Of a DNA stretch of 64,000 bases, positions 33,295 to 42,811 are shown one piece after another. Source of the stretch: Bdellovibrio sp. ArHS. GTDB lineage: Bacteria; Bdellovibrionota; Bdellovibrionia; Bdellovibrionales; Bdellovibrionaceae. The stretch is from the NCBI RefSeq assembly GCF_000786105.1, contig NZ_JTEV01000025.1, positions 32,388 to 96,387 of the forward strand. Direction: 5' to 3'. Position numbers and translations under genes: made by a program. Below the pieces are notes generated by a model, which saw only the letters and a list, made by a program, of their open reading frames with translations, was not told the DNA's origin and ran no database searches. Within the stretch, counting starts at the first letter, position 1. The number at the start of each line of letters is the position of its first letter.

Positions 33295-34732
33295 ATTTCA
33301 CGATAACCCCATCGACATTCAGCGAAGCGCTACCATAACTGTATACACGAAACTCGATCAGATGGTTTTCCCTGCCCACGGAAGAAAAGGGCAAGGTCAG
33401 CGCTTGATAGGTTCTGGAAGCTGCAAAGTCCCGACGCTTAATTTGTTTGCTGGCTAAAATCTCTCCGCTGGTGGCATCATAGATGTCAAGATTGGCGACG
33501 GGCTCATTCGCCGGGATCATGGACAAAGAGCAGTTTCTAGGATTATAAGCGCAAGGAATTCCCTGGTGATTGTCGATCATCATATAGAAAAGTGCCTGGG
33601 TCTTATTAGCACCGACTTCAACATAGGGGCCGTAGTTCAAATAGCCGGCGTTTTGTCCACGGGCCACAGACCAGCCCAAACGCTCCAACTGTCCGACCTG
33701 ATGGAAAAAGTGGACCTCTGATTGAAACTCCAGTTGGCGGTAGGTTTTCTTGTGACTCATAAAGAAGTCGACGAAGACCTGAGTCGCATCAATATTTCCC
33801 GACGTATTGCCTTGAAGTTTTAAAGGCGGAGCCCCGGGCGGCCAAACATGTCCCATCCCTTTCACCAGATAATAATCGACTTCGGCCATGTTCCGGCACT
33901 GAGAATAATTGTAGCGCCATTTTTGAATACTGGTCCCGTCTTGAACTTTCAACGGCAGATAAGAAACCTGAGGCTCGCCCAGGCAGCCGTTGTCAGCTTT
34001 CCAATTTGTGAAGGTCTGATTCCACGAAGCAAAACTTCCGCCATCGCCTAAATTTTTAGTCAGCGGATTGGTGTTATAACCACCCACATAGGGAATGAGC
34101 GGATCATCAAGTCCTTGAATGGCGACGACGGAAACGGGCTCTTTAGGTTGGCACGAAGACAGAATATTCGTAGCCATCGGTCCTACATCCGATCCAATGG
34201 CGGCAAAAATGTCAGAGGCCTCGCAGGCCAGGCGGTGAGAAAAGATTCCGCCATTGGACATGCCCATCGCATAGATCTGCGTCGACGAGATGAAAAACTT
34301 CGTCTTCAAGAAAGAGATTAATTCGCGAACAAACTTAACGTCGTTGATGCCATTCACATCAGGTTCGGTGACACCACGTCCATCCGCCCAATTTTTATAA
34401 AGACCATCGGGATAGACAACAATCATTTGATTTTTTATCGCCAGAGTCTTTAAAGACCCTAATTGTGCCATCAGGTTTTCACCGGTTCCTTCACCACCAT
34501 GAAAAGCCAGTAGCAAAGAGTTCTTCTTATAGAAATTTTGGGAATAGTTCGGCGGAACAAAGATAGAAAAAGTGCGCGGCCCTTGCGACGTTTGCATAAG
34601 AATTTTCTGTTCCCCCGCTTGCATCCGTAATTCTCGTGAGGGCAGCGTGGCTCCCGTAAAGTTTTGAAAGGCGGCGATCAGCGTGCCTCCCAGGCCGAAA
34701 AGGAGTACGGATTTTTTCAGATACTTGGACAT
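33293..34732 (-). CDS. PHB-depolymerase-like esterase with C-terminal extra domain
   Basis: A 479-residue exported alpha/beta hydrolase. After an N-terminal hydrophobic signal it has LAFHGGEGTGENL (oxyanion region), VYPDGLYKNWADGRG, the nucleophile elbow GMSNGG (Ser around residue 154), the Asp in QGLDDPLIPY and the His in GMGHVWPPG. This is the LpqC/feruloyl-esterase/polyhydroxybutyrate-depolymerase family. From about residue 330 a second domain of about 150 residues resembles a beta-sandwich that could bind substrate; I do not recognise it. A predator could use such an enzyme on prey polyester or other esters. Confidence 0.85.
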   Translation of the reverse strand: MSKYLKKSVLLFGLGGTLIAAFQNFTGATLPSRELRMQAGEQKILMQTSQGPRTFSIFVPPNYSQNFYKKNSLLLAFHGGEGTGENLMAQLGSLKTLAIKNQMIVVYPDGLYKNWADGRGVTEPDVNGINDVKFVRELISFLKTKFFISSTQIYAMGMSNGGIFSHRLACEASDIFAAIGSDVGPMATNILSSCQPKEPVSVVAIQGLDDPLIPYVGGYNTNPLTKNLGDGGSFASWNQTFTNWKADNGCLGEPQVSYLPLKVQDGTSIQKWRYNYSQCRNMAEVDYYLVKGMGHVWPPGAPPLKLQGNTSGNIDATQVFVDFFMSHKKTYRQLEFQSEVHFFHQVGQLERLGWSVARGQNAGYLNYGPYVEVGANKTQALFYMMIDNHQGIPCAYNPRNCSLSMIPANEPVANLDIYDATSGEILASKQIKRRDFAASRTYQALTLPFSSVGRENHLIEFRVYSYGSASLNVDGVIVK

Positions 34733-34977
34733 GACATCCCCCTATGGACTAAAGTTTTATCGGTGCGTCTTTGTGTCACCCGAAGAGATATGCCCTACAT
34801 TCTGAGTCGCTTTGGTGAAAGCAGGGGACACGTACAAAAATGAGCCACCCACGACCAACGATTATTTTCACTTTATTTTCAATTGGCGACCTCAAGTCGA
34901 ACTAATAGGCTTTAAGGAATCAGGCCCTCGGCGGCATTGAGTTTTATTCAGGAAGAACTTATAACGCTGGGTGACCC

Positions 34978-35646
34978 ATGCCGAATAAGTCATTTTCTTT
35001 TTCTTTAAATATAAACAAGTCCTTGGCACTTTCTGTGCTTTTGCACGCCTGTTTTTTTATCCTGGGTTTGGCGATGGCGGCTCCACAGCTCGCACCTTTG
35101 CCTTTAGGTGTTGAGTTGATGTACGGGCAAGGTGGGACGGCACCTTCCGTAGCCTCGACAAAGTCTTTGAAAATTCCCAAAATGAAGGCGGCAGTAGTCG
35201 CAGAGGATTCCGCGGCACCTGCACTTAAAAATGACAAAGTGGACGAGGTCGCTTCATCTCTTCCCGCTACGGAAAAAACCGCAGGTTCGCTGGCGGGGAC
35301 CTCTGACCGGGGAGCTTTGCAAGGTCGGGAAGGCGTGGCTCATGGCCAAGAGGTTTCTCCGGAAGAGCGGTATCTTTACGAAATTAAAAAACTGCTAGAG
35401 CGCCGTAAACGTTATCCCGCGATGGCCAAAAAGATGGGGCAGACGGGAATTGTGACGATGCGCTTTACCTTGGCTGCGGATGGTTCTTTGCTGGCCAGTG
35501 AAGTGATCGAAAAAAGCCCCTACGAATCCTTGAATCAAGCGGCACATGAATTGGTCAGAAGCATCAATGGGGTGAAACCGTTTCCTCAGGAAATTCAAAA
35601 AACATCCTGGAGCTTCACAGTTCCTATCGAGTACGTTCTTAATTAA
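34978..35646 (+). CDS. TonB-type energy transducer
   Basis: A 222-residue protein. The N-terminal transmembrane helix contains SVLLH, the SxxxH signature that couples TonB to ExbB/ExbD. A periplasmic spacer rich in Ala, Ser and Lys follows, then a C-terminal TonB domain (RRKRYPAMAKKMGQTGIVTMRFTLAADG and VPIEYVLN). The linker is less Pro-rich than in classical TonB. No exbB, exbD or TonB-dependent receptor lies nearby, so it must use partners encoded elsewhere. A good hairpin terminator follows at 35665-35691. Confidence 0.85.
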   Translation: MPNKSFSFSLNINKSLALSVLLHACFFILGLAMAAPQLAPLPLGVELMYGQGGTAPSVASTKSLKIPKMKAAVVAEDSAAPALKNDKVDEVASSLPATEKTAGSLAGTSDRGALQGREGVAHGQEVSPEERYLYEIKKLLERRKRYPAMAKKMGQTGIVTMRFTLAADGSLLASEVIEKSPYESLNQAAHELVRSINGVKPFPQEIQKTSWSFTVPIEYVLN

Positions 35647-35664
35647 ATCCCGAAAAACGAAAAT

Positions 35665-35700
35665 GGTGAGCTCAGAAATTCTGAACTCACCTTTTGAGTT
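35665..35700. terminator. Terminator between tonB-like and GT39 genes
   Basis: GGTGAG-C-TCAG at 35665-35675 pairs with CTGA-A-CTCACC at 35681-35691, with one mismatch, followed by T-rich sequence on the plus strand. It separates two convergent genes. Confidence 0.75.
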
Positions 35701-35707
35701 GTTTTTA

Positions 35708-37258
35708 TTACTGCGTAATTCCTTGGAAGTTGGTGCAGTAATAAATATTAAACGTGCGGGCGTGTTCGCCGTGGCGGAAGGTCTTTAAAGTTTCCTTATG
35801 GCAGGCGTCCCACTTTGCCCACTCCATAGGGTCCGCAGGATATTTTTCTGTGCTGACGAAGATGGCGTCTTGACCCTTAAGATTGTTCATCTCTTCTTCC
35901 GACTGCATCACGGTGTAGTGACTGCGAGTGGAGCTGAGCATGTATACTTTTTGTTTTGTGCCCCACGTGGTCTGCGCCGTGTTTTCATAGCGATGAGCCG
36001 CGATAAAAGGTTTACGACCGCTCTCGGCGTGAATTTCGCGCTGGCGACGGTTGACATAGCGGCCAAGATCTTCCCAACCCGTAAATTCATTGCTGAAGTC
36101 CCAAGTGGTTTGCCATTCTCCCGAAGGATTAAAGAATCTATACACTTTCGGAGCCCAAGGGTAGGCAAACGGTGTGTAAGAAATCAGTGCGAGCGGAATG
36201 AAGAAACCCAATATGCCCCAGGTATAAACTTTACTGCGCGCCTTAACGACGCGTTTTGAACCCCAGCGAAGACCTTGAGACCAAATGAATCCTGCACCCA
36301 TCAACAACAACGTGTAAGCGGCGCCACTCCAGTGCGGTTTGTATTCCGCCCACAAAGGTTGGGGATAAAAGACGACAAAAGAAGGGGCCGTTAAGCAGAA
36401 CAAAAATCGCCAGCGTGCCTCTTTGAATTTAATCAGCGACGTGAGGAAGGTCAGAACGATCATCACATACAAGAAGGGTGTTGCGAATAAAAGCTGCGCA
36501 CCGAAGAACACCAACCAACGATTAAAACTAAAACTGGAGCCCTGGTGACGATCGTGGAACTGGAACTTGAATCCTGGCCAGTCGTGCATGATGTTCCAGA
36601 TAAAGATAGGAGAGCAAAGCGCGGTGGCAATGAAGAAGCCCACCCAGGGCCAAGGCGTCAGAAGATCCTTACGACGCGAAGGTGTCGTCAAAAGATAGAG
36701 TCCAAAGCCCGGTGCCAGCAGGGCAATGATGAATTTGGAATTCAGTCCCAGGCCCATTAGAACGCCTAACCAAAGCCAGGTTTTTTTCGTGCTCCAACGT
36801 TGGTCGTCTTCGCGCACGCCTTGCCAGAAGACGTAAGCCGCAGCAACCCAACACAGCATGAAGGGCGGCTCGGGAGACGCCACATAACCACCGAAGCCCC
36901 AAAACGGGGACCAAAGCAAAATAAAACCGACGAAGATGGCGGCCCATTCGTCCTGGAAAAGATCTTTGGTGAGTTTGTAAAGCAGAACGGTGATTCCGAT
37001 AAAACACAAGAAACCCGGAAGCCGCACCCCAAGGTAGGTGTCGCCGAAAAGACGGGTTGTGATCGCCTCAAGCCACGCAATCATCCCCGGATGATCGAAG
37101 TAGGAAAGTTGCAGCCATTTCGCCCACGACCAGTGATAAGCCTCATCGTCAATCAAGCCAATGCTTAACGAAAAGAAAGCTCGGAAAATTAAGGCCAGGA
37201 TGAATAGAATTGTGACTTTCTGCGATGTGCTTTGCTGCTTCCAATATTCACGAATCAC
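35708..37258 (-). CDS. GT39-family membrane glycosyltransferase (ArnT/PMT-like)
   Basis: A 516-residue polytopic protein with about eleven transmembrane helices. The first external loop carries DDEAYHW, the acidic catalytic motif of the GT39/ArnT family, and FDHPGMIAW. A soluble periplasmic domain of about 120 residues closes the C-terminus. Such enzymes transfer a sugar from a polyprenyl-phosphate carrier to lipid A, a glycan or a protein on the outer face of the inner membrane. The sugar and acceptor are not evident. It is separated from the neighbouring lipoprotein gene by a divergent gap of about 110 bases. Confidence 0.85.
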   Translation of the reverse strand: MIREYWKQQSTSQKVTILFILALIFRAFFSLSIGLIDDEAYHWSWAKWLQLSYFDHPGMIAWLEAITTRLFGDTYLGVRLPGFLCFIGITVLLYKLTKDLFQDEWAAIFVGFILLWSPFWGFGGYVASPEPPFMLCWVAAAYVFWQGVREDDQRWSTKKTWLWLGVLMGLGLNSKFIIALLAPGFGLYLLTTPSRRKDLLTPWPWVGFFIATALCSPIFIWNIMHDWPGFKFQFHDRHQGSSFSFNRWLVFFGAQLLFATPFLYVMIVLTFLTSLIKFKEARWRFLFCLTAPSFVVFYPQPLWAEYKPHWSGAAYTLLLMGAGFIWSQGLRWGSKRVVKARSKVYTWGILGFFIPLALISYTPFAYPWAPKVYRFFNPSGEWQTTWDFSNEFTGWEDLGRYVNRRQREIHAESGRKPFIAAHRYENTAQTTWGTKQKVYMLSSTRSHYTVMQSEEEMNNLKGQDAIFVSTEKYPADPMEWAKWDACHKETLKTFRHGEHARTFNIYYCTNFQGITQ

Positions 37259-37366
37259 GGGTGTTTCCTTGTATCGAAGTGTCAGGACTCAGTCCTAATA
37301 TTTCATAGCGCGCAAGGCAACACATCCCCATATGACAGAGAGTGTAAAGTGTGAGATTGTGGCCTT

Positions 37367-38401
37367 ATGAAATGGTCAATAATCGCACTGGCGGGGATTC
37401 TTGTGTTTTCGGGATGTCAAAGTTTCAAATACTATGATCCGAACAAGCCCCATCGTGGACGAACACAGTTTTATAATAACTATGATAATTCACCTAAAGC
37501 CAGCTTCTGGAAGTGGCAGTGGGAACGTTTGACCAGCAAGGCGCCGACCGAGCCTCCTTTTCAACCGGAAGTGCTTAAAACGGACACGGCCTATTTGCGA
37601 CGAAATCGCACAGATTCGACGTTGACGTGGATTGGTCACGCAACAGCTCTTTTGCAGATGGAGGGGCTGAATATTCTTATCGACCCGGTTTTTTCAGACC
37701 GGGTCTCCCCCTTGAGTTTCTTAGGCCCGAAACGGCAAGTGGCCTTACCCTTTCCCATCGCAGAACTGCCGCCCCTGGATGTGGTGGTGATTTCACATGG
37801 CCACTATGACCATTTGGATTTAGCGACGGTGAAAACTTTGGCAAAGCAGAATGACAAGGCCTTGTTGTTCTTGGTCCCTTTGGGGTTGGAGGCGTTGCTA
37901 AGATCTGAGGGCATTGCCAACGTCAAAGAGTTGGATTGGTGGCAAAATGTGAAAATCAAAAACGTCACGGTCACTTTCACGCCCGCACAACATTGGAGTC
38001 AAAGAAGTCTTTGGGATGGGAATAAAACTTTATGGGGCGGCTGGTATTTGCAGGGGCCCTCCCTGAAGGTTCTTTATTCCGGCGACACCGGTTATTCAAA
38101 AGACTTTTTAGATATCTACAACCGCTTCGGGGCCATGGATATCTCTTTGATTCCTGTCGGCGCCTACGAACCGAAATGGTTTATGGGAAAGCAGCATGTG
38201 GACCCCGAAGGGGCCGCGCAAATACACTTGGACCTTCGTTCTAAATTGTCCATCGGGGTGCATTGGGGGACGTTTCGTTTAAGTGATGAAGCGATGGCCG
38301 CGCCTCCTGAAGAGTTAAAAAAAGCTCTTCAGAAAATGAATATCGAACCCGAAGCTTTCCGTGTGCTGAAGCACGGCGAAGTCTTGCACATCAAAAAGTA
38401 G
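37367..38401 (+). CDS. NAPE-PLD/UlaG-like MBL-fold lipoprotein
   Basis: A 344-residue protein with a lipobox (FSGC, Cys about 17). The mature part is an MBL-fold hydrolase of the NAPE-PLD-like type: TWIGHATALLQ, LIDPVFSDRVSPL, SHGHYDHLD (the HxHxDH metal site), PAQHWSQRS, YSGDTGYS and GVHWGTF. Relatives hydrolyse N-acyl phosphatidylethanolamine or sugar phosphates. Placed on the outer face of a membrane it might act on phospholipids, including those of prey; this is inference. It is followed seven bases later by aspA, so the two may be co-transcribed. Confidence 0.85.
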   Translation: MKWSIIALAGILVFSGCQSFKYYDPNKPHRGRTQFYNNYDNSPKASFWKWQWERLTSKAPTEPPFQPEVLKTDTAYLRRNRTDSTLTWIGHATALLQMEGLNILIDPVFSDRVSPLSFLGPKRQVALPFPIAELPPLDVVVISHGHYDHLDLATVKTLAKQNDKALLFLVPLGLEALLRSEGIANVKELDWWQNVKIKNVTVTFTPAQHWSQRSLWDGNKTLWGGWYLQGPSLKVLYSGDTGYSKDFLDIYNRFGAMDISLIPVGAYEPKWFMGKQHVDPEGAAQIHLDLRSKLSIGVHWGTFRLSDEAMAAPPEELKKALQKMNIEPEAFRVLKHGEVLHIKK

Positions 38402-38408
38402 GTGAGTT

Positions 38409-39830
38409 ATGCAAAAGTATCGTGTTGAAAAAGATTTGTTAGGAGAAAAACGAGTTCCCGCAGACGCTTATTACGGTGTGCACACCGTGCGCGCGATCGA
38501 GAACTTTCAAATTTCCGGGCAAACCATCGGCGCCAACGCTCTTTTCATTCGCGGTCTGGCATTGGTGAAAAAAGCCTGTGCTCTTGCCAACGGAGAATTA
38601 GGCACTCTTACATCGGACGTTGCTCAGTCCATCGTGGAAGCTTGCGACGTGATCTTACAGGATCCAAAAAAATGGGGCGCACAATTTCCTTCGGATATTT
38701 TTCAAGGGGGCGCGGGGACGTCCATCAATATGAATGCCAACGAAGTGGTTGCCAATATTGCTTTGGAAAAACGTGGTTTGGAAAAAGGAACGTACGCGGT
38801 GATCAATCCCAACGACCACGTGAACAAATGTCAGTCGACGAATGATGCGTATCCCACGGCGTTTCGGGTGGCGCTCTATGAGCATCTGTCGGTCGTGGAA
38901 AAAGCCATTGAAGAACTGGCGAAGGCCTTTGCAACCAAAGGTCGGGAATTCAAAGATGTGCTAAAAATGGGTCGCACACAGTTGCAGGATGCGGTTCCGA
39001 TGTCTTTGGGCCAAGAGTTCAATGCGTTTGCCACTTTGTTGAAAGAAGACAGCCGTCTTATTAAAACGGTGCAGAAGTTGATCCTGGAAGTGAATCTGGG
39101 GGCCACTGCCATTGGCACAGGCATCAATGCTCCCGAGGGTTATGCTCCCTTGGCTGTCAAAAAATTAGCGGAAGTGACAGGCTACCCCTTCGTGCAGTCC
39201 GAAGATCTTATCGAGGCCACCAGTGATTGCGGTGCTTACATCATCATCTCGGGCGCGTTGAAAAGAACGGCCGTGAAACTTTCGAAGATTTGCAATGACT
39301 TGCGTTTGTTAAGTTCAGGCCCGCGTGCGGGATTGAAAGAAATCAATCTTCCCGAAATGCAGGCGGGAAGTTCCATCATGCCCGCCAAAGTCAATCCCGT
39401 GATTCCCGAAGTGGTGAATCAGGTCGCTTTTAAAGTGATGGGCAATGATCTGGCGATCACGCTGGCTGCAGAAGCAGGACAGCTGCAGTTGAACGTCATG
39501 GAGCCGGTGATTGCTTCCAGTATTTTTGAATCCATCAATCTGCTGACTCAGGCGTGCATCACGCTGCAGGAAAAATGTGTCGTGGGAATTACCGCGAATA
39601 CTGATCGCTGTCGCGACTACGTCATGAACAGCATTGGCATCGTGACTTTTCTAGATCCTATCATCGGTCATGAAGAAGGGGATAAGATCGGTAAAATCTG
39701 TGCCCAGACGGGACGAAGTGTCGCTGAAGTCGCCTTGGAAAGAGGTGTCGTGACCCAAGCACAATTGGACCAGATTTTTTCTCTCGAAAACTTGCTGAAT
39801 CCAAAATATATCGGAGCGCTCAAGAAGTAA
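38409..39830 (+). CDS. aspA: Aspartate ammonia-lyase
   Basis: A 473-residue member of the fumarase/aspartase superfamily. It has the three conserved regions, including [26 protein letters not shown] and the flexible catalytic loop [17 protein letters not shown]. The length and the [12 protein letters not shown] segment match aspartase better than class II fumarase. It converts L-aspartate to fumarate and ammonia, a route by which an amino-acid-consuming predator could feed aspartate into the citric acid cycle. Its stop codon directly abuts the convergent FUSC gene with no gap. Confidence 0.92.
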   Translation: MQKYRVEKDLLGEKRVPADAYYGVHTVRAIENFQISGQTIGANALFIRGLALVKKACALANGELGTLTSDVAQSIVEACDVILQDPKKWGAQFPSDIFQGGAGTSINMNANEVVANIALEKRGLEKGTYAVINPNDHVNKCQSTNDAYPTAFRVALYEHLSVVEKAIEELAKAFATKGREFKDVLKMGRTQLQDAVPMSLGQEFNAFATLLKEDSRLIKTVQKLILEVNLGATAIGTGINAPEGYAPLAVKKLAEVTGYPFVQSEDLIEATSDCGAYIIISGALKRTAVKLSKICNDLRLLSSGPRAGLKEINLPEMQAGSSIMPAKVNPVIPEVVNQVAFKVMGNDLAITLAAEAGQLQLNVMEPVIASSIFESINLLTQACITLQEKCVVGITANTDRCRDYVMNSIGIVTFLDPIIGHEEGDKIGKICAQTGRSVAEVALERGVVTQAQLDQIFSLENLLNPKYIGALKK

Positions 39831-40964
39831 TCAGCCTTGTGGCGGGTTGTCTCGCCACAAAACCTGCGGATTCGCCATCACCACTCCCATAAGCCCGAAC
39901 AGACAGCCGATCCCTGTGGCTTGCAGCCGAATCAGCGGAGTATGCAAGTCCCCAGTCTGAATGCTTGGTAAATCCAAGAGCACTAACAACATCGTGACGA
40001 TCATGGCCGAGCCCAGCCAATAGCTTCGGCTCAGGGACCACGGCCCCCAAAAACTGATCAGACCAATTACAGGGATGGCAATCCAGGCCGAGTGGACCGA
40101 AAGAATGATCAACTCGGCGACAAGCACTCCGACCAGAGTGCCAAAGAATCTTTGAATTATGCGATAGATGCTGGCTTTGGCGTCGGGTCGCATAATGATC
40201 AGAACCGTACCCACGGCCCAGTAGCCGTGACTCATCTCGAAGTAATCGACAACAAGCAAAGTGATTAAAACGGCCAAGGAAAAAGTCAAAGCGTACAAAT
40301 GACGGTGCTTTTCTTTGGTCAAAGATTTTTTGAAAGTTTCGCGCAGTCGGGCAAAGGGGTTGGGCTCATGACGTCTTAAAAAAACCAGCGCCGAAAGAAC
40401 TCCGATCACACACAGATATCCTAAAAAAGCGTAGCTCACACTGATTGTGAGATGTTGGCCCACGGCGGGAGAATAAGCACCGGCTAAAAGCTGAAACACA
40501 GAAAATAAAACAGCCCGTTCTAGTTCCGCTCCTTGAGTTGAAATCAAGCCCAACCAATATGTCAGCGCCAAAAGAAGAGGAATCAGAACAGTTTTTTCAC
40601 CGCCAGTCAGAATCCCCAAAAGAAGACCCGCAAGAAGGCAAAAAAAAGTCAACGTGATCACCCACAGTCGATGCCCTAACGAGCCGAGGTGGTCATTTAG
40701 GACTAAAAGAAATCCGAACAGAGCGCCAAAAATGGAAAGGGGCAGTTGTTCTGTCAAGGCGCCGACAAGCAAAGGCACTGTTGTGGCAATAGAGCACACC
40801 ACCATACGCGGCCATGGTGAAGGCGCAGGGTTGATCTTAAGAACTTCGTTAACGTGGTGGCGTAAACCCATAATGTCTAAGTATATGCGCGGGTAGAGTT
40901 TATGAAAAAGAAAATCGTCGTTGAATTTTTTCTGGATGCTGTGGAGGGACAGCGGGGAGTGCAA
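39831..40964 (-). CDS. FUSC-family inner membrane protein
   Basis: A protein of up to 377 residues with two blocks of closely spaced transmembrane helices separated by a basic cytoplasmic linker (RRHEPNPFARLRETFKKSLTKEKHR). The second block has the FUSC_2 pattern HGYWAVGTVLIIMRPD followed by RIIQRFFGTLVGVLVAEL. Family members are aromatic-acid exporters or related proteins (AaeB, YccS-like). The TTG at 40964 has no clear ribosome-binding site; ATG 40871 is an alternative and would give about 346 residues. It begins 24 bases after the upstream solute-binding protein gene. Confidence 0.8.
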   Translation of the reverse strand: MHSPLSLHSIQKKFNDDFLFHKLYPRIYLDIMGLRHHVNEVLKINPAPSPWPRMVVCSIATTVPLLVGALTEQLPLSIFGALFGFLLVLNDHLGSLGHRLWVITLTFFCLLAGLLLGILTGGEKTVLIPLLLALTYWLGLISTQGAELERAVLFSVFQLLAGAYSPAVGQHLTISVSYAFLGYLCVIGVLSALVFLRRHEPNPFARLRETFKKSLTKEKHRHLYALTFSLAVLITLLVVDYFEMSHGYWAVGTVLIIMRPDAKASIYRIIQRFFGTLVGVLVAELIILSVHSAWIAIPVIGLISFWGPWSLSRSYWLGSAMIVTMLLVLLDLPSIQTGDLHTPLIRLQATGIGCLFGLMGVVMANPQVLWRDNPPQG

Positions 40965-40988
40965 TGAGTGGTGTGCCGTTTTTTATTT

Positions 40989-41831
40989 TCAATCGCCCAA
41001 TCGGGGTTGCAGGAGCTCAGCCCAAAGAGGTTTTTCTTCAGATATTGCAGGACCCTGCTCTGCAAGGCGCAGAGTCACTTGTTCAGGAGCGGGATTTTTG
41101 CCAAACCATTTGCGATAAAGAGTCTTGAATTCACCGCTGCGTTTGGTTTTTTCTAAAGCCGCTTTCCACTGGAAGATAGTCTCTGGCGCGGTATTTTTTG
41201 AAAACGCGTAATAATACTCCACACGTTCCAGGGTTGCGACTTTGACAAAGGCGTCCTCAGGATATCCGGCCTCTTTCATTATTTGCGAAATCGCAAGAAC
41301 GTCGTCACAGAACAAATCCACCCTACCGGTCATTAACATTTTGACCCCGCTGATGGGGGAATTGACTGGAACTATCTTTTGGAAATTCTGACGCTCAAGA
41401 GTGTTTTGAAAAGCGGTTTCGCGGTGCACGCCGATAGAGTGCGCTTTCCGCAGTTTATCCAAAGTCGGAAAATGTTGTACAGAACTTCGGCGCGCAAACA
41501 GAGCTATTTCTCCCTGGGCAATAGGTCCCAGGAACGAGAATAGATTTTTTCTTTCTTCGTTATCAATAACCGTAAATAGCAGAACATTCGGACGATTTAA
41601 AACCAGATGATAAGCGCGAGGCCAGGGTAAAACTTCGATGGGCTCGTGGCGATTCATCTGTTTTTGCAGGTTTTGCGTCAGCTCGACCGCCATACCTTGT
41701 GGCTCGCCATTGATTTCAAAGGTGACCGGCGGCCAATACTCCGTCACAACCCGCAACGTCGGCGCGTTGGAACCAGCCCATAAAACAGGGGCCAGCAAAA
41801 CTACGAAAAGTCCTAAGAGTGATTGAGCCAT
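40989..41831 (-). CDS. Periplasmic solute-binding protein (SBP_bac_3 family)
   Basis: A 280-residue protein with a signal peptide and a type II periplasmic binding fold of the amino-acid-binding family 3: LRVVTEYWPPVTFEINGEPQG, a first lobe with PWPRAYHLVLNRPNVLLFT, KLRKAHSIGVHRE, and GRVDLFCDDVLAISQIM. It resembles the stand-alone binding proteins that occur without a transporter. The downstream FUSC protein is not an ABC permease, so the pair may sense or deliver an organic acid; this is speculative. Confidence 0.82.
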   Translation of the reverse strand: MAQSLLGLFVVLLAPVLWAGSNAPTLRVVTEYWPPVTFEINGEPQGMAVELTQNLQKQMNRHEPIEVLPWPRAYHLVLNRPNVLLFTVIDNEERKNLFSFLGPIAQGEIALFARRSSVQHFPTLDKLRKAHSIGVHRETAFQNTLERQNFQKIVPVNSPISGVKMLMTGRVDLFCDDVLAISQIMKEAGYPEDAFVKVATLERVEYYYAFSKNTAPETIFQWKAALEKTKRSGEFKTLYRKWFGKNPAPEQVTLRLAEQGPAISEEKPLWAELLQPRLGD

Positions 41832-41868
41832 ATGCTAAGATTACCCTAATAATCACCCTTGCGGTGAG

Positions 41869-41985
41869 TTACGAGTAAGCCAGTTTTAACAAACTTAAAA
41901 TCCAGCAATAAGCCGGTAAAAACTTGGGCTCCCAAAACTGAGCTTGAATCACAAGTTCTTCAGCATTATAAGACGGCCCTTCCAT
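41869..41985 (-). CDS. Possible 38-residue small protein
   Basis: In the gap between the solute-binding protein gene and the hypothetical gene at 42043 there is a short open frame on the minus strand, from ATG 41985 to TAA at 41869, encoding 38 residues. An AAGG lies eight bases before the ATG. The peptide starts acidic and becomes hydrophobic and aromatic (FWEPKFLPAYCWILSLLKLAY). There is no homology evidence, so it may be a chance frame. Confidence 0.25.
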   Translation of the reverse strand: MEGPSYNAEELVIQAQFWEPKFLPAYCWILSLLKLAYS

Positions 41986-42042
41986 GAGGGGGACCTTGTC
42001 GCAGTCGTAGTGATATTAAAACAGAGTTTTGTGCATAAAGGG

Positions 42043-42732
42043 TTAGGGAATATAAATGTGTTGTTCATATAAGATTATTCCCGTCGTTGAAAGTTTTGAA
42101 GCCGTCACTCGCGCGATGTAGTCCTTAAATTTGTATTCATAACTTAAGGCCTCTAGGGAATGCTCAAGTTCTGCGGAAGTGACTGAGGCCGGGCTGCGGG
42201 TCGGTGCTCCTAGGCGGGACTTCAGGCTGTCGGAAATATTCTCGAGCAGCGAGAGGGCTTTGTCCGTTGGCAGCTGCCGATGTAAAAGCCCCACGAAGAT
42301 CAATCGATTTTGGGCATCAATCGTAAAATCCAGTTCCGCGAAGGAATTATTATAGGGAAGTCCCAAGGCTTTTAACGGCACTTTTTGGCATTTGATATAG
42401 TTATAACCTTTGGAACTTTTCGAACAGGCGATTTTTTTTGCGCGAATCCACTCGGCCAACTCACTTTCTGTGGTTTTGTTCAGAGTCAGCTCCCACACTT
42501 TTTTTGAAGGGGACGGTTGTGTTCCGCGCTGGGCCTGAAGAGGGTTCCGACGCATTTGATCTAAATCTTCTGCGTTGACCTTCTGACTTTGAAAGGGCGA
42601 GTTCAACCAGATCAGAATCTTCTGCGCGGTCACATTAGATCGGATGGCCGGCTCTATGTGGGGGCCGAAAAGAGCTAGAAACGACAGACTTCCGCCTACG
42701 ATCATGGATGTGAAGAATAGCTTCTGAAACAT
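42043..42732 (-). CDS. Membrane-anchored or exported protein of unknown function
   Basis: A 229-residue protein, not recognised. The N-terminus has one hydrophobic segment (about residues 7-25), either a signal peptide or an anchor. The rest is soluble with a Pro/Gln/Ser-rich stretch (about 62-80), followed by an alpha/beta region with two cysteines about 16 residues apart (AKKIACSKSSKGYNYIKCQ). GGAGG lies directly before ATG 42732 and is close to an inverted repeat (CACCAAG/CTTGGTG at 42741-42747 and 42777-42783). It follows a 160-residue hypothetical gene on the same strand. Confidence 0.6.
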   Translation of the reverse strand: MFQKLFFTSMIVGGSLSFLALFGPHIEPAIRSNVTAQKILIWLNSPFQSQKVNAEDLDQMRRNPLQAQRGTQPSPSKKVWELTLNKTTESELAEWIRAKKIACSKSSKGYNYIKCQKVPLKALGLPYNNSFAELDFTIDAQNRLIFVGLLHRQLPTDKALSLLENISDSLKSRLGAPTRSPASVTSAELEHSLEALSYEYKFKDYIARVTASKLSTTGIILYEQHIYIP

Positions 42733-42740
42733 AAAACCTC

Positions 42741-42783
42741 CACCAAGACGTCAGCAAAAGACTACTCCTGGGGAGGCTTGGTG
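42741..42783 (-). repeat. Inverted repeat next to ribosome-binding site
   Basis: CACCAAG at 42741-42747 and CTTGGTG at 42777-42783 are perfect complements. On the minus strand the stem ends next to the GGAGG of the gene at 42732. It could be an attenuating terminator of the upstream gene or a translation-modulating hairpin. The T run after it is short. Confidence 0.35.
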
Positions 42784-42811
42784 AAGGATATGTTTTTTTA
42801 AAAGATCAACT

